Assembly: GCF_004886325.1 (NCBI RefSeq)
Contig: NZ_QXFN01000001.1
Coordinates: forward strand, 806,001-870,000
From: Cellulomonas telluris
GTDB lineage: Bacteria > Actinomycetota > Actinomycetes > Actinomycetales > Cellulomonadaceae
DNA length: 64,000 bases
Reading direction: 5' to 3'
The translations under genes were made by a program, and so were the position numbers. The notes under the pieces are model-generated. The model did no database searches. It saw only the letters and a list, made by a program, of their open reading frames with translations, and was not told where the DNA came from. The number at the start of each line of letters is the position of its first letter. Position 1 is the stretch's first letter. Positions 16,293 through 24,866 of this stretch are shown here, piece by piece.

Positions 16293-17156
16293 TCAGGCGG
16301 TCGCGTTCAGGCGGTCGAGCTCGTCGGCCGTCAGCTGCAGGTCGGCCGCGAGCACCGAGTCCTGGATCGAGGCCGGGCGCGACGCCCCGGGGATCGGGAC
16401 GACGACGTCCGCCTGCGCGAGCTCCCACGCGAGCGCGACCTGCTGAGGGCTCACGCCGTGGGCCTCCGCCACCTCCGCGAACGGCGCGAACGACTCGCCG
16501 AGGTCGCCGGCCTTGCCGATGCCGCCCAGCGGGCTCCACGGCAGGAACGCGATGCCCAGCTCCGCGCACAGGTCGAGCTCGGCCTGCGACGACCGGAACG
16601 CGGGGGAGTACTGGTTCTGCACGGACGCGAGGCGCCCGCCGAGGACCTCCTGCGCCTCGCGGATCTGCTCCGGGTTCGCGTTCGAGATGCCGGCGAGGCG
16701 GATCGTGCCCGCGTCGAGCAGCTCGGCGATCGCGCCGACGGACTCCGCGTACGGCACCTCCGGGTCGGGGCGGTGGAACTGGTAGAGGCCGATCGCCTCG
16801 ACGCCGAGGCGCCGGGCGGACTCCTGCGCGGCCTTCCGCAGGTACTCGGGCCGGCCGTTCACGGTCCACGAGCCGTCGCCCGGACGCAGGTGGCCGCCCT
16901 TCGTGGCGACGAGCACGGCGTCGGTGTCGCCGTGCCAGGTGCGCAGCGCCTCGGCGATGAGCTCCTCGTTGTGGCCGACCTCGTCGGCGTGCAGGTGGTA
17001 GGCGTCGGCGGTGTCGACGAGGGTGACGCCGGCGTCGAGCGCGGCGTGGATCGTGGCGATCGAGCGCTCGCGGTCGGGGCGGCCCTCGATGGACATCGGC
17101 ATGCCGCCGAGGCCGATCGCGCTCACGGGGACGTCGGCGATGTGTCGGGTCTGCAT
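16293..17156 (-). CDS. Aldo/keto reductase
   Basis: A 287-residue NADPH-dependent oxidoreductase with an (alpha/beta)8 barrel. The catalytic tetrad is visible: Asp and Tyr in D-T-A-D-A-Y, Lys in A-T-K-G-G-H, and His in Y-Q-F-H-R-P-D. The cofactor-binding end reads V-V-V-P-I-P-G-A-S-R-P-A-S-I. The G-L-G-G-M-P-M-S start fits the subgroup related to general carbonyl or pyridoxal reductases. The ATG at 17156 was chosen because GGGGA lies upstream. The substrate is unknown. It is a single gene between a terminator and a 124-base upstream region. Confidence 0.92.
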   Translation of the reverse strand: MQTRHIADVPVSAIGLGGMPMSIEGRPDRERSIATIHAALDAGVTLVDTADAYHLHADEVGHNEELIAEALRTWHGDTDAVLVATKGGHLRPGDGSWTVNGRPEYLRKAAQESARRLGVEAIGLYQFHRPDPEVPYAESVGAIAELLDAGTIRLAGISNANPEQIREAQEVLGGRLASVQNQYSPAFRSSQAELDLCAELGIAFLPWSPLGGIGKAGDLGESFAPFAEVAEAHGVSPQQVALAWELAQADVVVPIPGASRPASIQDSVLAADLQLTADELDRLNATA

Positions 17157-17280
17157 GTCCCCATCTGACGCCCGCGACCCGCGGCGCGCACGTCGGCGGG
17201 CGTCCGCGGACGCGCCCCGCCCGGACGCCCGGCGGGACGTACCCTCGCGGCGCGGACGGCGCGAGGACGCGGAGGACGGC

Positions 17281-17442
17281 ATGGCGACGACGGACGGACG
17301 TGCACCCGATCAGGCCCGGCCGGAGAACGTCGACGCGGCCCGCGCGGTGGGGATGCGGGCGCACCTGTTCCGCGACCTCGGCGCGTGCGCGGCGTTCCTG
17401 CGGGCCGCGGTCGCGTCCGGCCCGGACGCCCGGGACGGCTGA
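17281..17442 (+). CDS. Short protein resembling the C-terminal end of a HAD hydrolase
   Basis: A 53-residue frame with a good ribosome binding site, GGAGG five bases before the ATG. Residues 15-45, N-V-D-A-A-R-A-V-G-M-R-A-H-L-F-R-D-L-G then A-A-F-L-R-A, match the last segment of class IA HAD phosphatases, where N-V-x-A-A-R-x-x-G-M follows the fourth motif. Everything upstream that would carry the catalytic aspartates is absent. It is either a decayed or fused remnant that gained a new start, or a small independent protein. No function is assigned. Confidence 0.5.
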   Translation: MATTDGRAPDQARPENVDAARAVGMRAHLFRDLGACAAFLRAAVASGPDARDG

Positions 17443-17483
17443 GGTGCTCGGCGTGCGCGGGAGGCGGCCTCGTCCCCGGGCGC

Positions 17484-17514
17484 TGTACGCCCCCTGTGCG
17501 TACACCGTGCGTAC
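17484..17514. repeat. GTAC-centred repeats
   Basis: TGTACGC (17484-17490) and GCGTACA (17498-17504) form an inverted repeat. GTGCGTAC occurs at 17496-17503 and again at 17507-17514, 11 bases apart, one helical turn. They lie between a short plus-strand gene and the 3' end of the Cof-type gene, an unusual place for an operator. Confidence 0.35.
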
Positions 17515-17612
17515 GACGTCGGAGAAACCTCCCGGGGGGCGCCGGCGCGCCGAGCGGGAGACGCGCGGCGGTCCCTCGCCGGTCGACGCCGGGTGCGTGG
17601 GCCGCCGCGGGC

Positions 17613-18503
17613 TCAGGACGCGCCGAGGCCCGGGACGTCCAGTCGCAGGACCGACGCGACCGCGCGGACCACGCCGTTCTCCGCGTTGGACGGCGCCGTG
17701 AACCGTGCGCCGGCGCGCACCTCTGGGTGGCCGTTCGCCATCGCGAACGACCAGTCCGCCGCGGCGAGCATGCCGACGTCGTTGAAGAAGTCGCCGAACG
17801 CCATCGTGTGCTCCGGGCCGACGCCGAGCGCCGCCTGGACGGCCCGCAGGGCGGTGCCCTTGTCCGCCGTCGGGCTCATGACGTCCGCCCAGTGCTCCCC
17901 GGAGACGAGCACGCGGGCGACGTCGGCGAACGACGCGAGCACCGGGCCGATGCCCGTCTCGGCGGCGCCGAAGTCGTACACCGCGACCTTGAGGACCGTG
18001 TCCTCGACCGCCGTCAGGTCCTCGACCGTCTCCAGCAGCGCGTAGTACGGCGCGCACTGCGCGAGGAACGCCTCGTCGGTCCGCTCGACGTACGCGCTGC
18101 GCTCGCCGCACAGGACGACGCCGACGTCGAGCGTGGCGGCGGCGGCGGCCCGCACGCGCCGCACGACGTCCCGCGCCACCGCGAGGTCGAGGCCGTCGAC
18201 GGCGAGGGTGCGCCCCTCGCGCACGACGAGCGCCCCGTTCTCCGCCAGGTACACGAGGTCGTCGCGCCCCAGGTCGCGGCGGAGGGTCGCGTACTGCCGG
18301 CCGCTCGCCGGGCACACCGTCACGCCGCGGGCGAGCAGCAGGTCGAGCAGCGGCCAGAACGTCGGGTGCACGCGCTTGGCGTCGTCGAGCAGCGAGCCGT
18401 CCATGTCGAGCGCGAGCAGGCGCACGTCGGGCACGTGGTCGAGGACGGGCGGGTCGACGACGGGGACGGAGGTGGGACCGGTCACCCGTCGAGCATGCCT
18501 CAC
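17613..18503 (-). CDS. Cof-type HAD phosphatase
   Basis: A 296-residue HAD hydrolase of the Cof/YidA type (class IIB cap). Motif I is L-A-L-D-M-D-G-S-L-L (nucleophile Asp), motif II lies in V-C-P-A-S-G-R-Q-Y, motif III is the lysine in T-A-D-K-G-T-A-L, and motif IV is F-G-D-F-F-N-D-V-G-M-L. Such enzymes dephosphorylate sugar phosphates, FMN or PLP with little selectivity. The GTG at 18503 overlaps the stop of the TPR-like gene; a GTG at 18485 is possible. It is the last gene of the MoxR-Bat operon, possibly only by read-through. Confidence 0.88.
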   Translation of the reverse strand: MRHARRVTGPTSVPVVDPPVLDHVPDVRLLALDMDGSLLDDAKRVHPTFWPLLDLLLARGVTVCPASGRQYATLRRDLGRDDLVYLAENGALVVREGRTLAVDGLDLAVARDVVRRVRAAAAATLDVGVVLCGERSAYVERTDEAFLAQCAPYYALLETVEDLTAVEDTVLKVAVYDFGAAETGIGPVLASFADVARVLVSGEHWADVMSPTADKGTALRAVQAALGVGPEHTMAFGDFFNDVGMLAAADWSFAMANGHPEVRAGARFTAPSNAENGVVRAVASVLRLDVPGLGAS

Positions 18504-19579
18504 CAGCGGCGGCCGCCCGGCGCCGTGCCGCCCTGCCCGGGTTGGGTGCCGCCGCCCGTCGAGCCGCCGCCCGGCGCGTCGCCGGCGCCCGGGTCCGCCC
18601 CGGCACCGCCGCCGTTCGCCTGCTCGTTGCGCTCCGCGAGCTCCGCCTGCCGCTGGGCCTCCGCGTCCTGCGGGGCGGGGGCGGGTGCCGGGTCGGTGCC
18701 CGAGCCCGGCGCGGGGGACGGCGCCGACCCGCCCTGCTCGGCGGCGGTGGCCGTCTCGCCGACGTCCTGCGCCAGCTCGCCGAGCTCGCGCACCTGCTGC
18801 TGCGCCTGTCCCCGGGCCTCGTCGCGGGCGTCCTGCTCGTCCTGCTCGTCCTCACCGCCGCCGCCTCCGCCGCCCGCCGACGGCGGGGGCGTGCACGCCG
18901 GGTCCGCGAGCGCCTCGATGCGCAGGGCGGCCTGGTCCGCGGCGCTGTCGAGGAGGTACTGCGCCCAGCGCAGCTCCTCGACGTACGGGTCGGCGTCGTC
19001 GTACGGCGGCTCCACGAGCTCCTCGTCGTACGGCTCGCCGGCGTCGCGCGCGACCTGCGCCGCCAGGATCTCCTCGGCCTCGTCGAGCGACCGCTGCGCC
19101 ATCTCGACGAGGTTCGCCTGCTCGCCCTCCAGGGCGAGCGCGCGGTTCGTCTGCACCGCGCACCGGTGCGCGTCCGGCACGCCGACGAGCGCCTGGTCGA
19201 GCGCGTCGAGCGCCCGGGCGGTCCGCTCCGCCCGCAGGTACGCGGTGCCCGCGTTGAAGTCGGCCTTCCACTGCTCGACGGGGACGACCGAGCGCTGCCG
19301 GTCGAACACGTCGATCGCGTCCTGGTCCTCGCCGGCGTCCCAGGCCGCGCGGCCCTGCGCGTAGACCACGTTCACGACGAGCAGGTGCGTCGCGAACCCG
19401 AGCACGACGGCCGCGGGCAGCCAGGACCAGCGCAGCAGCCGGCGCCGGCGGCGCACGTGCGGCGGCTGGGCGGCGAGCTCGGCCCGGCGGGCGGTCGCCT
19501 CGGCGGCGCGGCGCTCCGCGGTCCGGCGCTCGCTGCGCGTGCGCGGGCCGGGGGTGCGGACGCGGTGGTAGCGGTTCAC
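18500..19579 (-). CDS. TPR-like membrane protein of the MoxR/Bat operon
   Basis: A 359-residue protein in the position of BatC. A charged cytosolic N-terminus rich in Arg and Glu (about 1-48) precedes one membrane helix (about 50-70). The helical repeat region (about 75-200) contains A-W-D-A-G-E-D-Q-D-A-I-D-V-F-D and N-A-G-T-A-Y-L-R-A-E-R-T-A-R-A-L-D-A-L-D-Q-A-L, typical of TPR units. The last 110 residues are low-complexity Gln, Glu, Pro and Gly. GGAGG lies upstream of the GTG start, which overlaps the preceding stop. A role in assembling a MoxR-dependent surface or envelope complex is inferred from the operon. Confidence 0.7.
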   Translation of the reverse strand: MNRYHRVRTPGPRTRSERRTAERRAAEATARRAELAAQPPHVRRRRRLLRWSWLPAAVVLGFATHLLVVNVVYAQGRAAWDAGEDQDAIDVFDRQRSVVPVEQWKADFNAGTAYLRAERTARALDALDQALVGVPDAHRCAVQTNRALALEGEQANLVEMAQRSLDEAEEILAAQVARDAGEPYDEELVEPPYDDADPYVEELRWAQYLLDSAADQAALRIEALADPACTPPPSAGGGGGGGEDEQDEQDARDEARGQAQQQVRELGELAQDVGETATAAEQGGSAPSPAPGSGTDPAPAPAPQDAEAQRQAELAERNEQANGGGAGADPGAGDAPGGGSTGGGTQPGQGGTAPGGRRW

Positions 19580-20643
19580 GCGGACCTCCTCCGGCTCGAC
19601 GCGCGTGCCCACGTCCACGCCTCCGCCGCGAGGAGCAGGGCGGCGGCGAGCGCGAACGGCCACACGACGTCCCGCGTGCCCGTGACGTCCCGGCGGCCGT
19701 CGGCCGCGACCGTGGCCGCGTCGACGTCCGCGACGAGGTCGGCGGTCGGCGTCGGCCCCGTGCGGTGCACGTACGGCACGCCGAGCTGCTCGGCGACGGC
19801 CCGCAGGCCGGCCTCGTCGAGGCGCGAGACCGCGTCGCCGCCGGCCGGGTCGGCGATGTAGGGCGGGTCGGGGTCGACCGTGCCGTCGTACGACCGCATC
19901 CGGGCGCCCGCCGCGGTGCCGTACCCGAGCACCGCGCCGCCGTCGACGAGCGGTGCGACGTCGGCGAACGACGCCGCCGTGCCCTCGCCGGTCTGCTCGC
20001 CGTCGGACAGGTAGAACACCAGGCGCACCATGCCGGGGTCGCGCTCGGCGGCGTCCTCGAGGGAGCGGCGCAGCACGTCCAGCGGGCGGTCGCGCAGCGT
20101 CCCCGCGGACGACGCGGTGACCTCCTGCGTCACGGTCTGCGCCCACGCGCGCACCGCGTTCACGTCGTCCGTGAGCGGCAGCTGCGTGCCGGCCTCGTCG
20201 GCGAACCCGATGACGGCGAACGAGCCGCCCGACAGGTCGGTGGCGAGCGAGACGACGTCGTGCCGGGCGCCGTCGAGGCGGCGGACCGTCGGCTCGGGCG
20301 GCAGGCCCGGCTGGCGCGGTGCCGGGTCGCCCCGGCCCCAGTCCTCGGCGGCCATCGACCCGGTGCGGTCCACGACGAACCACGCCTGCACACCGGTGCG
20401 CGCGCCGCCGGGCTGCGTCGTCGTCACGGCCGGGGTCAGCGCCACGACCGCGAGCAGGACGACGAGCAGCGACCGGCGCGCCCACGTCCACGGCCCCGCA
20501 CGCAGGGCGCCGTCGCGCACGACGCGCACGCGGCCGCCGTCCCGCGCGACCCGCAGGCCCAGCGCCTGCACCAGGCACAGCAGCAGCACGGGTGCCGCGG
20601 TCGCCACGACCACGCCCACCGGCACCACCGTCCGCCACGTCAT
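19576..20643 (-). CDS. Membrane-anchored VWA protein (BatB-like)
   Basis: A 355-residue protein with N-terminal membrane helices (about 7-28 and 53-75), a von Willebrand A domain (about 85-280) and a C-terminal helix. The MIDAS start reads F-V-V-D-R-T-G-S-M, so the usual D-x-S-x-S has Thr-Gly in place of Ser-Gly; the second metal motif is F-Y-L-S-D-G-E-Q-T. VWA proteins paired with MoxR ATPases act in metal-dependent protein assembly or chaperone systems. The ATG start overlaps the preceding stop as ATGA, and its own stop overlaps the TPR gene start. Confidence 0.82.
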   Translation of the reverse strand: MTWRTVVPVGVVVATAAPVLLLCLVQALGLRVARDGGRVRVVRDGALRAGPWTWARRSLLVVLLAVVALTPAVTTTQPGGARTGVQAWFVVDRTGSMAAEDWGRGDPAPRQPGLPPEPTVRRLDGARHDVVSLATDLSGGSFAVIGFADEAGTQLPLTDDVNAVRAWAQTVTQEVTASSAGTLRDRPLDVLRRSLEDAAERDPGMVRLVFYLSDGEQTGEGTAASFADVAPLVDGGAVLGYGTAAGARMRSYDGTVDPDPPYIADPAGGDAVSRLDEAGLRAVAEQLGVPYVHRTGPTPTADLVADVDAATVAADGRRDVTGTRDVVWPFALAAALLLAAEAWTWARASSRRRSA

Positions 20644-21677
20644 GCGCGCACCCGCCAGGCCAGGACGACCGCCGCCAGCCCGGCGACGTACAGCAGGACG
20701 ACCCACGGGTCGGAGTCGTCGACGACGAGCCGCTCGGGGTCCGCGTCCATCGCGACGAGCTCGGCGGCCTGCACCTGCGCGAGGATCGCCGGCACCGCGG
20801 ACGGGTCCGACGCCTGCGCGAACACGCCGCCGGTGCCCTCGACGGCCAGGCGCATGCGCGCACGCGGCCCGGAGGGCCCCGTCGCGTCGTCGCGGTCGGG
20901 GTAGAGGCCGTGCACGACGCCGCCGCGCTCCGCGGTCAGCGCCGCCGCCCCCTCGAGGGTGTACACCGGGCTGCCCCACGGCTCGTTGTCGGTCGCGAGC
21001 ACGACCGAGCGCGACCGCTCGGTGTCGAACTGGTCGAAGAGCAGCGCGCACGTGGCCAGGCCGTCGCCGATGAGGGACGCCTGCCCCTCCAGGCCCTCCG
21101 TGCCGCGGAAGAACGCCTCGACGTCGTCCGCGTCGCCCTCGCGCTCGAGCACGCGCCGCGCCTCGCCCAGCTGCTCGCGGACCAGGTCGTAGTCGTCCGT
21201 GAGGGGGAAGACCGTGCGCGACGTCGAGTCGAACAGCGACAGCGCGACGCGCTCGCCCTCGAACTCGTCGACGAGCCGCTCGAACGTCGCCACCACCGCC
21301 GCGTCGTACTCGACCATCGAGCCGGACACGTCGAGGCACAGCACGATGTCCCGGTTCGCGAGCTCACGCGTGCGCTCCTCGACGACGACGGGCCGCGCGA
21401 CCAGCACCGCCGCGGCGAACGTCGCCGCACCCACGGCGAGCACGAGGGCGACGCGCAGCGCGTGGTACCGCACGCGCCACCAGCGCAGCGCGGGCACGTG
21501 CTGCAGCTCCGCGGTGTTCGCGACCCACACCGTCGCGCGCCCGCGGCTGCGCCACAGCAGACCCGCGACGAGCGCGGCCGCCGCGAGACCGACCAGCGCG
21601 GGGACGGCCCACGGGGTCGTCAGCGTGGTGCCGGCTCCCACCAGGGCGCGGCCCGTCAGCGCCTCGACCACGCTCAC
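20640..21677 (-). CDS. Membrane-anchored VWA protein (BatA-like)
   Basis: A 345-residue protein with two N-terminal membrane helices, a VWA domain (about 105-300) and a C-terminal helix (about 322-340). The MIDAS motif D-V-S-G-S-M is intact in I-V-L-C-L-D-V-S-G-S-M, and T-D-N-E-P-W supplies the fourth loop. It is the canonical BatA partner of MoxR and DUF58. The start could be the GTG at 21680 or at 21677. I give 21677 because it forms the GTGA overlap used throughout this operon. Confidence 0.85.
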   Translation of the reverse strand: MSVVEALTGRALVGAGTTLTTPWAVPALVGLAAAALVAGLLWRSRGRATVWVANTAELQHVPALRWWRVRYHALRVALVLAVGAATFAAAVLVARPVVVEERTRELANRDIVLCLDVSGSMVEYDAAVVATFERLVDEFEGERVALSLFDSTSRTVFPLTDDYDLVREQLGEARRVLEREGDADDVEAFFRGTEGLEGQASLIGDGLATCALLFDQFDTERSRSVVLATDNEPWGSPVYTLEGAAALTAERGGVVHGLYPDRDDATGPSGPRARMRLAVEGTGGVFAQASDPSAVPAILAQVQAAELVAMDADPERLVVDDSDPWVVLLYVAGLAAVVLAWRVRA

Positions 21678-22171
21678 CACGTCTGCACCAGCTTGCGGGC
21701 CTCGCGCAGCGACGTGCGCACGGTGACGCGGCTGGTGGGCGCGAACGCAGGATGCGAGTACCGCTCGAGCGGGCTCGCGAGGCGGCGCACGCGGCGGTCC
21801 CGGCGGGCGTCGGCGTCGGTGAGGGTCGACGTGGGCACGCCCGTCCGCACCGCGGCGAACTCGCGGAGCACGAACCGCAGCTCCAGGTGGGCGCCGCGCG
21901 CGTCGAGCTCACCCGCCGCGTGCCGCTCCTGGACCCGCTGGATGCGGTCGAGCGCGACCGTTCGGGCCGCGGCGTAGGGGTCGGCGGCGGGTGCGGGGGT
22001 GGCCGCCGGTCCGGCCGCCGGTCCGGCCGCTGCGGCGGGAGGCTGGGCCGGTCCCCGCGTCGAGCGCAGCACCCACCAGAACCAGGCGACGACACCCGCG
22101 ACGAGCAGCGCCCCGACCAGCGGCCACCACCAGCCGTACGCCATCGGCTCGACGAGCTCACCCGCGGGCAC
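21674..22171 (-). CDS. Single-pass membrane protein of the Bat operon (DUF4381-like position)
   Basis: A 165-residue protein. A short N-terminus, V-P-A-G-E-L-V-E-P-M-A-Y-G-W-W-W, leads into one helix (about 17-36) and then a Pro/Ala linker. A cytosolic domain follows with R-I-Q-R-V-Q-E-R-H and L-E-L-R-F-V-L-R-E-F-A-A-V-R-T-G. This layout matches the DUF4381-type gene found between DUF58 and the VWA genes in other Bat operons. The GTG at 22171 has GGGGAGGG upstream and overlaps the DUF58 gene by 14 bases; an ATG at 22144 is possible. The function is unknown. Confidence 0.65.
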   Translation of the reverse strand: MPAGELVEPMAYGWWWPLVGALLVAGVVAWFWWVLRSTRGPAQPPAAAAGPAAGPAATPAPAADPYAAARTVALDRIQRVQERHAAGELDARGAHLELRFVLREFAAVRTGVPTSTLTDADARRDRRVRRLASPLERYSHPAFAPTSRVTVRTSLREARKLVQTW

Positions 22172-23123
22172 GGCGGGCCCTCCCCAGCAGCGCGGACATC
22201 TCGTCCAGCACGTCGTGCGTCGACTCGACCGTGACGGCCTCGACACCCACCCGGCGCAGCCGCGCGCGGACGGCCGCGTGCCGCTCCACGCGGGCCTGCG
22301 CCACCGCCTCCTGCACGCGGCGGCGGCCGCGCAGGTACCCGGGCAGGGTCCAGCCGCTCACCACGTCGCGGACCGCACGCACCGCACGGGGCGTGCGCAC
22401 CGGCCGGCCGCGCTCGCGGGCGTCCGACGCACCGGCGACCGTCCCCGGCGCCGCCCCGAGGCGGGGCCCGAACAGGTCGGCGTCGGCGACCTGCACGACG
22501 AGCACCTCGTGCCGCGTCCGCACCCGGGCGAGGGCGCGCTCGTCGGCCTCGGTCGGGCGGGCCTCGTCGGTCACGACGACGACGAGCGAGCGCCGCGCCG
22601 TGCGCCGCAGCACCCGGTCGAGCAGGCGCGCCAGGTCGCCCTCCGGGGCCGCCGGGTCGAACGTCCGCTCGACGCGGCGCAGCAGCACCTCCAGGTGCGT
22701 CGAGCCGGCGCGCGGCGGCAGCTCCAGGACGCGGCCCGCGTCCCCGGCGACCAGGCCCACGCGGTCCCCGCGGCGGTGCGACAGGTGCGCGACGACGTCC
22801 GCGACGAGCTGCGCGACGACGTCCTTGCGCTCCCCGCCCGCCGCGGTGGCGGTCATGTGCCGCCCGGTGTCGACCACGAGGACGACCGACAGGTTCGACG
22901 TCGCCACGTACCGCTTGACCACCGGCTGCGCCGACCGCGCCGACGCCCGCCAGTCGATGTCGCCGACGTCGTCCCCCGGCGTGTAGGCGTGCAGGTCGTC
23001 GACCTCGTCGCCGTGGCCCTTCCACACCGCGCGGTGGCGTCCCTCGAGCAGCCCGGTGGCGCGGCGCACCGTGGGCAGGTCGAGGCGCGCGCGCACGAGC
23101 GCGAGGCGGGAGCGGTGCGGCAT
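22158..23123 (-). CDS. DUF58 protein
   Basis: A 321-residue DUF58 protein. The family signature Y-T-P-G-D-D-V-G-D-I-D-W-R-A-S-A-R is at about residues 47-63, followed by V-V-K-R-Y. The rest has a VWA-like Rossmann fold (V-V-L-V-V-D-T-G-R-H-M) without a full MIDAS site. DUF58 proteins almost always accompany MoxR ATPases. Here it sits 18 bases downstream of the moxR gene and overlaps the next gene. It lacks the N-terminal membrane helices that many longer DUF58 proteins have. Confidence 0.9.
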   Translation of the reverse strand: MPHRSRLALVRARLDLPTVRRATGLLEGRHRAVWKGHGDEVDDLHAYTPGDDVGDIDWRASARSAQPVVKRYVATSNLSVVLVVDTGRHMTATAAGGERKDVVAQLVADVVAHLSHRRGDRVGLVAGDAGRVLELPPRAGSTHLEVLLRRVERTFDPAAPEGDLARLLDRVLRRTARRSLVVVVTDEARPTEADERALARVRTRHEVLVVQVADADLFGPRLGAAPGTVAGASDARERGRPVRTPRAVRAVRDVVSGWTLPGYLRGRRRVQEAVAQARVERHAAVRARLRRVGVEAVTVESTHDVLDEMSALLGRARRARG

Positions 23124-23141
23124 GGGTCGCGGGGTGCTCGG

Positions 23142-24137
23142 TCAGGGCACCGGGACCGCGGCGAACACGGCGTCGACGATCGACTCCGGGCTCACGTCGT
23201 CGGCCAGCGCGTCGAACGTGCGGACCACGCGGTGGCGGAGCACGGCGTGCCGCAGGGCGCGGACGTCGTCCGGCGTGACGTGGGACCGGCCGTCCCGCAG
23301 CGCGACGGCCTGCGCCACGCGCATGAGCGAGATCGACCCGCGCGGGCTCGCGCCCATCCGCACGAGGCGGTCGTGGCCCGGCACCTGCACCGGGCCGCGG
23401 CCCCGGGTGGTGGCGACGAGGTCGACGACGTACCGGCGGATCGAGGCGTCGACGTACACCTGGTCGACCGCGTCCTGCAGCCAGCGCACCTCGTCGAGGG
23501 ACAGGCGCGGCGCGTCGAGCGGGCGTGCCATGCGGCCGTCCGAGATGCGGTCGAGGATCTCGACCTCCTCCGCCGGGTCCGGGTAGTCGAGCACCTCCTT
23601 GAGCAGGAACCGGTCCATCTGCGCCTCGGGGAGGACGTGCGTGCCCTCCTCCTCGATGGGGTTCTGCGTCGCGAGCACCATGAACGGCTGCGGCAGCCGG
23701 TGCACCTCGCCGGCGATGGTCGTCTGCTTCTCCTGCATCGCCTCGAGCATCGCCGACTGCGTCTTCGCGCTGGACCGGTTGATCTCGTCGAGCAGGACGA
23801 CGTTCGCGTGCACCGGCCCGAGCTGCGTCGTGAACTGCCCGGTCCCGTAGTGGAAGACCTGCGTGCCCACGATGTCCGACGGCATGAGGTCCGGCGTGCA
23901 CTGGATGCGGTGGAACGAGCCCGACACGGCGTGCGCGAGCGTCTGCGCCGCCGTCGTCTTCGCCAGGCCCGGCACGGACTCGAGCAGGATGTGCCCGCCG
24001 CACATCAGCGCCACGACGAGCGACGTCCGCAACCCCTCCTGCCCGACGACGCGCTGGTCGAAGACGCGCTCGATGCGTTCGGTCAGCGCGACGGCGCGCT
24101 GCAGGTCACGGGAGCCGAGGGCGTCGCGGGGTGGCAC
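23142..24137 (-). CDS. MoxR-family AAA+ ATPase
   Basis: A 331-residue AAA+ ATPase of MoxR type. The Walker A region is V-P-G-L-A-K-T-T (the family's G-x-P-G-x-x-K-T with an initial Val). Walker B is V-V-L-L-D-E-I-N-R, sensor 1 is V-L-A-T-Q-N-P-I-E, and the Arg finger region is E-A-Q-M-D-R-F. The C-terminal lid spans about 210-325. These ATPases act as chaperones for VWA-domain partners, which are encoded immediately downstream. The GTG at 24137 gives normal family length, but no strong ribosome binding site precedes it. It follows the small hydrolase gene by 11 bases. Confidence 0.93.
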   Translation of the reverse strand: MPPRDALGSRDLQRAVALTERIERVFDQRVVGQEGLRTSLVVALMCGGHILLESVPGLAKTTAAQTLAHAVSGSFHRIQCTPDLMPSDIVGTQVFHYGTGQFTTQLGPVHANVVLLDEINRSSAKTQSAMLEAMQEKQTTIAGEVHRLPQPFMVLATQNPIEEEGTHVLPEAQMDRFLLKEVLDYPDPAEEVEILDRISDGRMARPLDAPRLSLDEVRWLQDAVDQVYVDASIRRYVVDLVATTRGRGPVQVPGHDRLVRMGASPRGSISLMRVAQAVALRDGRSHVTPDDVRALRHAVLRHRVVRTFDALADDVSPESIVDAVFAAVPVP

Positions 24138-24148
24138 GGGCGGCGAGG

Positions 24149-24724
24149 TTACCCGGAGGACGGCCACCAGAGCCGGACCGCTGCCCGGACGGCCGTGTCG
24201 GCGGGGGAGTGCGTCCCCCGGACGAGTGCCAACGTCCACGGACCGCCCAGCGCGGCCAGGTGGGTGGTCAGCTCGTCGGGGGTGCCGAAGGGGTCGCGGT
24301 CGCCGCTGACCGCGAGGACCGGCACGGCGACGTCCGGCAGGTGCGCGGTGCGCAGCTTCTCCGGCTGCCCCGGCGGGTGCAGCGGGTAGGACAGGAGCAG
24401 CAGCCCCGCCGCGGGCAGCCCCTCGGCGACGGCCACCGACGCCATCCGCCCACCGAACGAGCGCCCGCCGACGACAAGCCGGTCGGTCGCGACGCCGAGC
24501 TCGTCGGCGAACGCCTCCGCCTCGTCCCGCACGCGCTGCACGGCGGCCTTCCCGCGCGGCAGGTCGACCCGCCGGACGGCCACGTGGGGCGACAGGGCCC
24601 GGTCCAGCGCGACGAGCGTGGTGTGGTCGCGGGTCGCGCTCGCGCCCGGTGCGAGGAGCACGCCGGCGACGTCGGCGGGCGCGTCGCCGTGGTGGACGAC
24701 GCGGACGTCGGGCTCGGCTGGCAT
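24149..24724 (-). CDS. KANL3/Tex30-like alpha/beta hydrolase
   Basis: A 191-residue alpha/beta-hydrolase-like protein. The nucleophile elbow G-G-R-S-F-G-G-R is at about residues 88-95, the acid lies in V-S-G-D-R-D-P-F, and the histidine in R-G-T-H-S. It is shorter than classic hydrolases and matches the KANL3/Tex30 type, related to dienelactone hydrolase. The substrate is unknown. It is the first gene before moxR, 11 bases away, so probably heads that operon. It starts at an ATG and ends in TAA, an uncommon stop here. Confidence 0.78.
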   Translation of the reverse strand: MPAEPDVRVVHHGDAPADVAGVLLAPGASATRDHTTLVALDRALSPHVAVRRVDLPRGKAAVQRVRDEAEAFADELGVATDRLVVGGRSFGGRMASVAVAEGLPAAGLLLLSYPLHPPGQPEKLRTAHLPDVAVPVLAVSGDRDPFGTPDELTTHLAALGGPWTLALVRGTHSPADTAVRAAVRLWWPSSG

Positions 24725-24866
24725 GCACCGACCCTCCCACGGCCGGCGATGCGCCGATGGGGCGAAACCGGGCAGGTCGGACGGCCGCGCGGGCCCGGTG
24801 CGCGACCTGCGCCGCTACGCTGCCGACCGCGTGCGGGCAGCACGGGGACGACGGACGGGGAGGACG

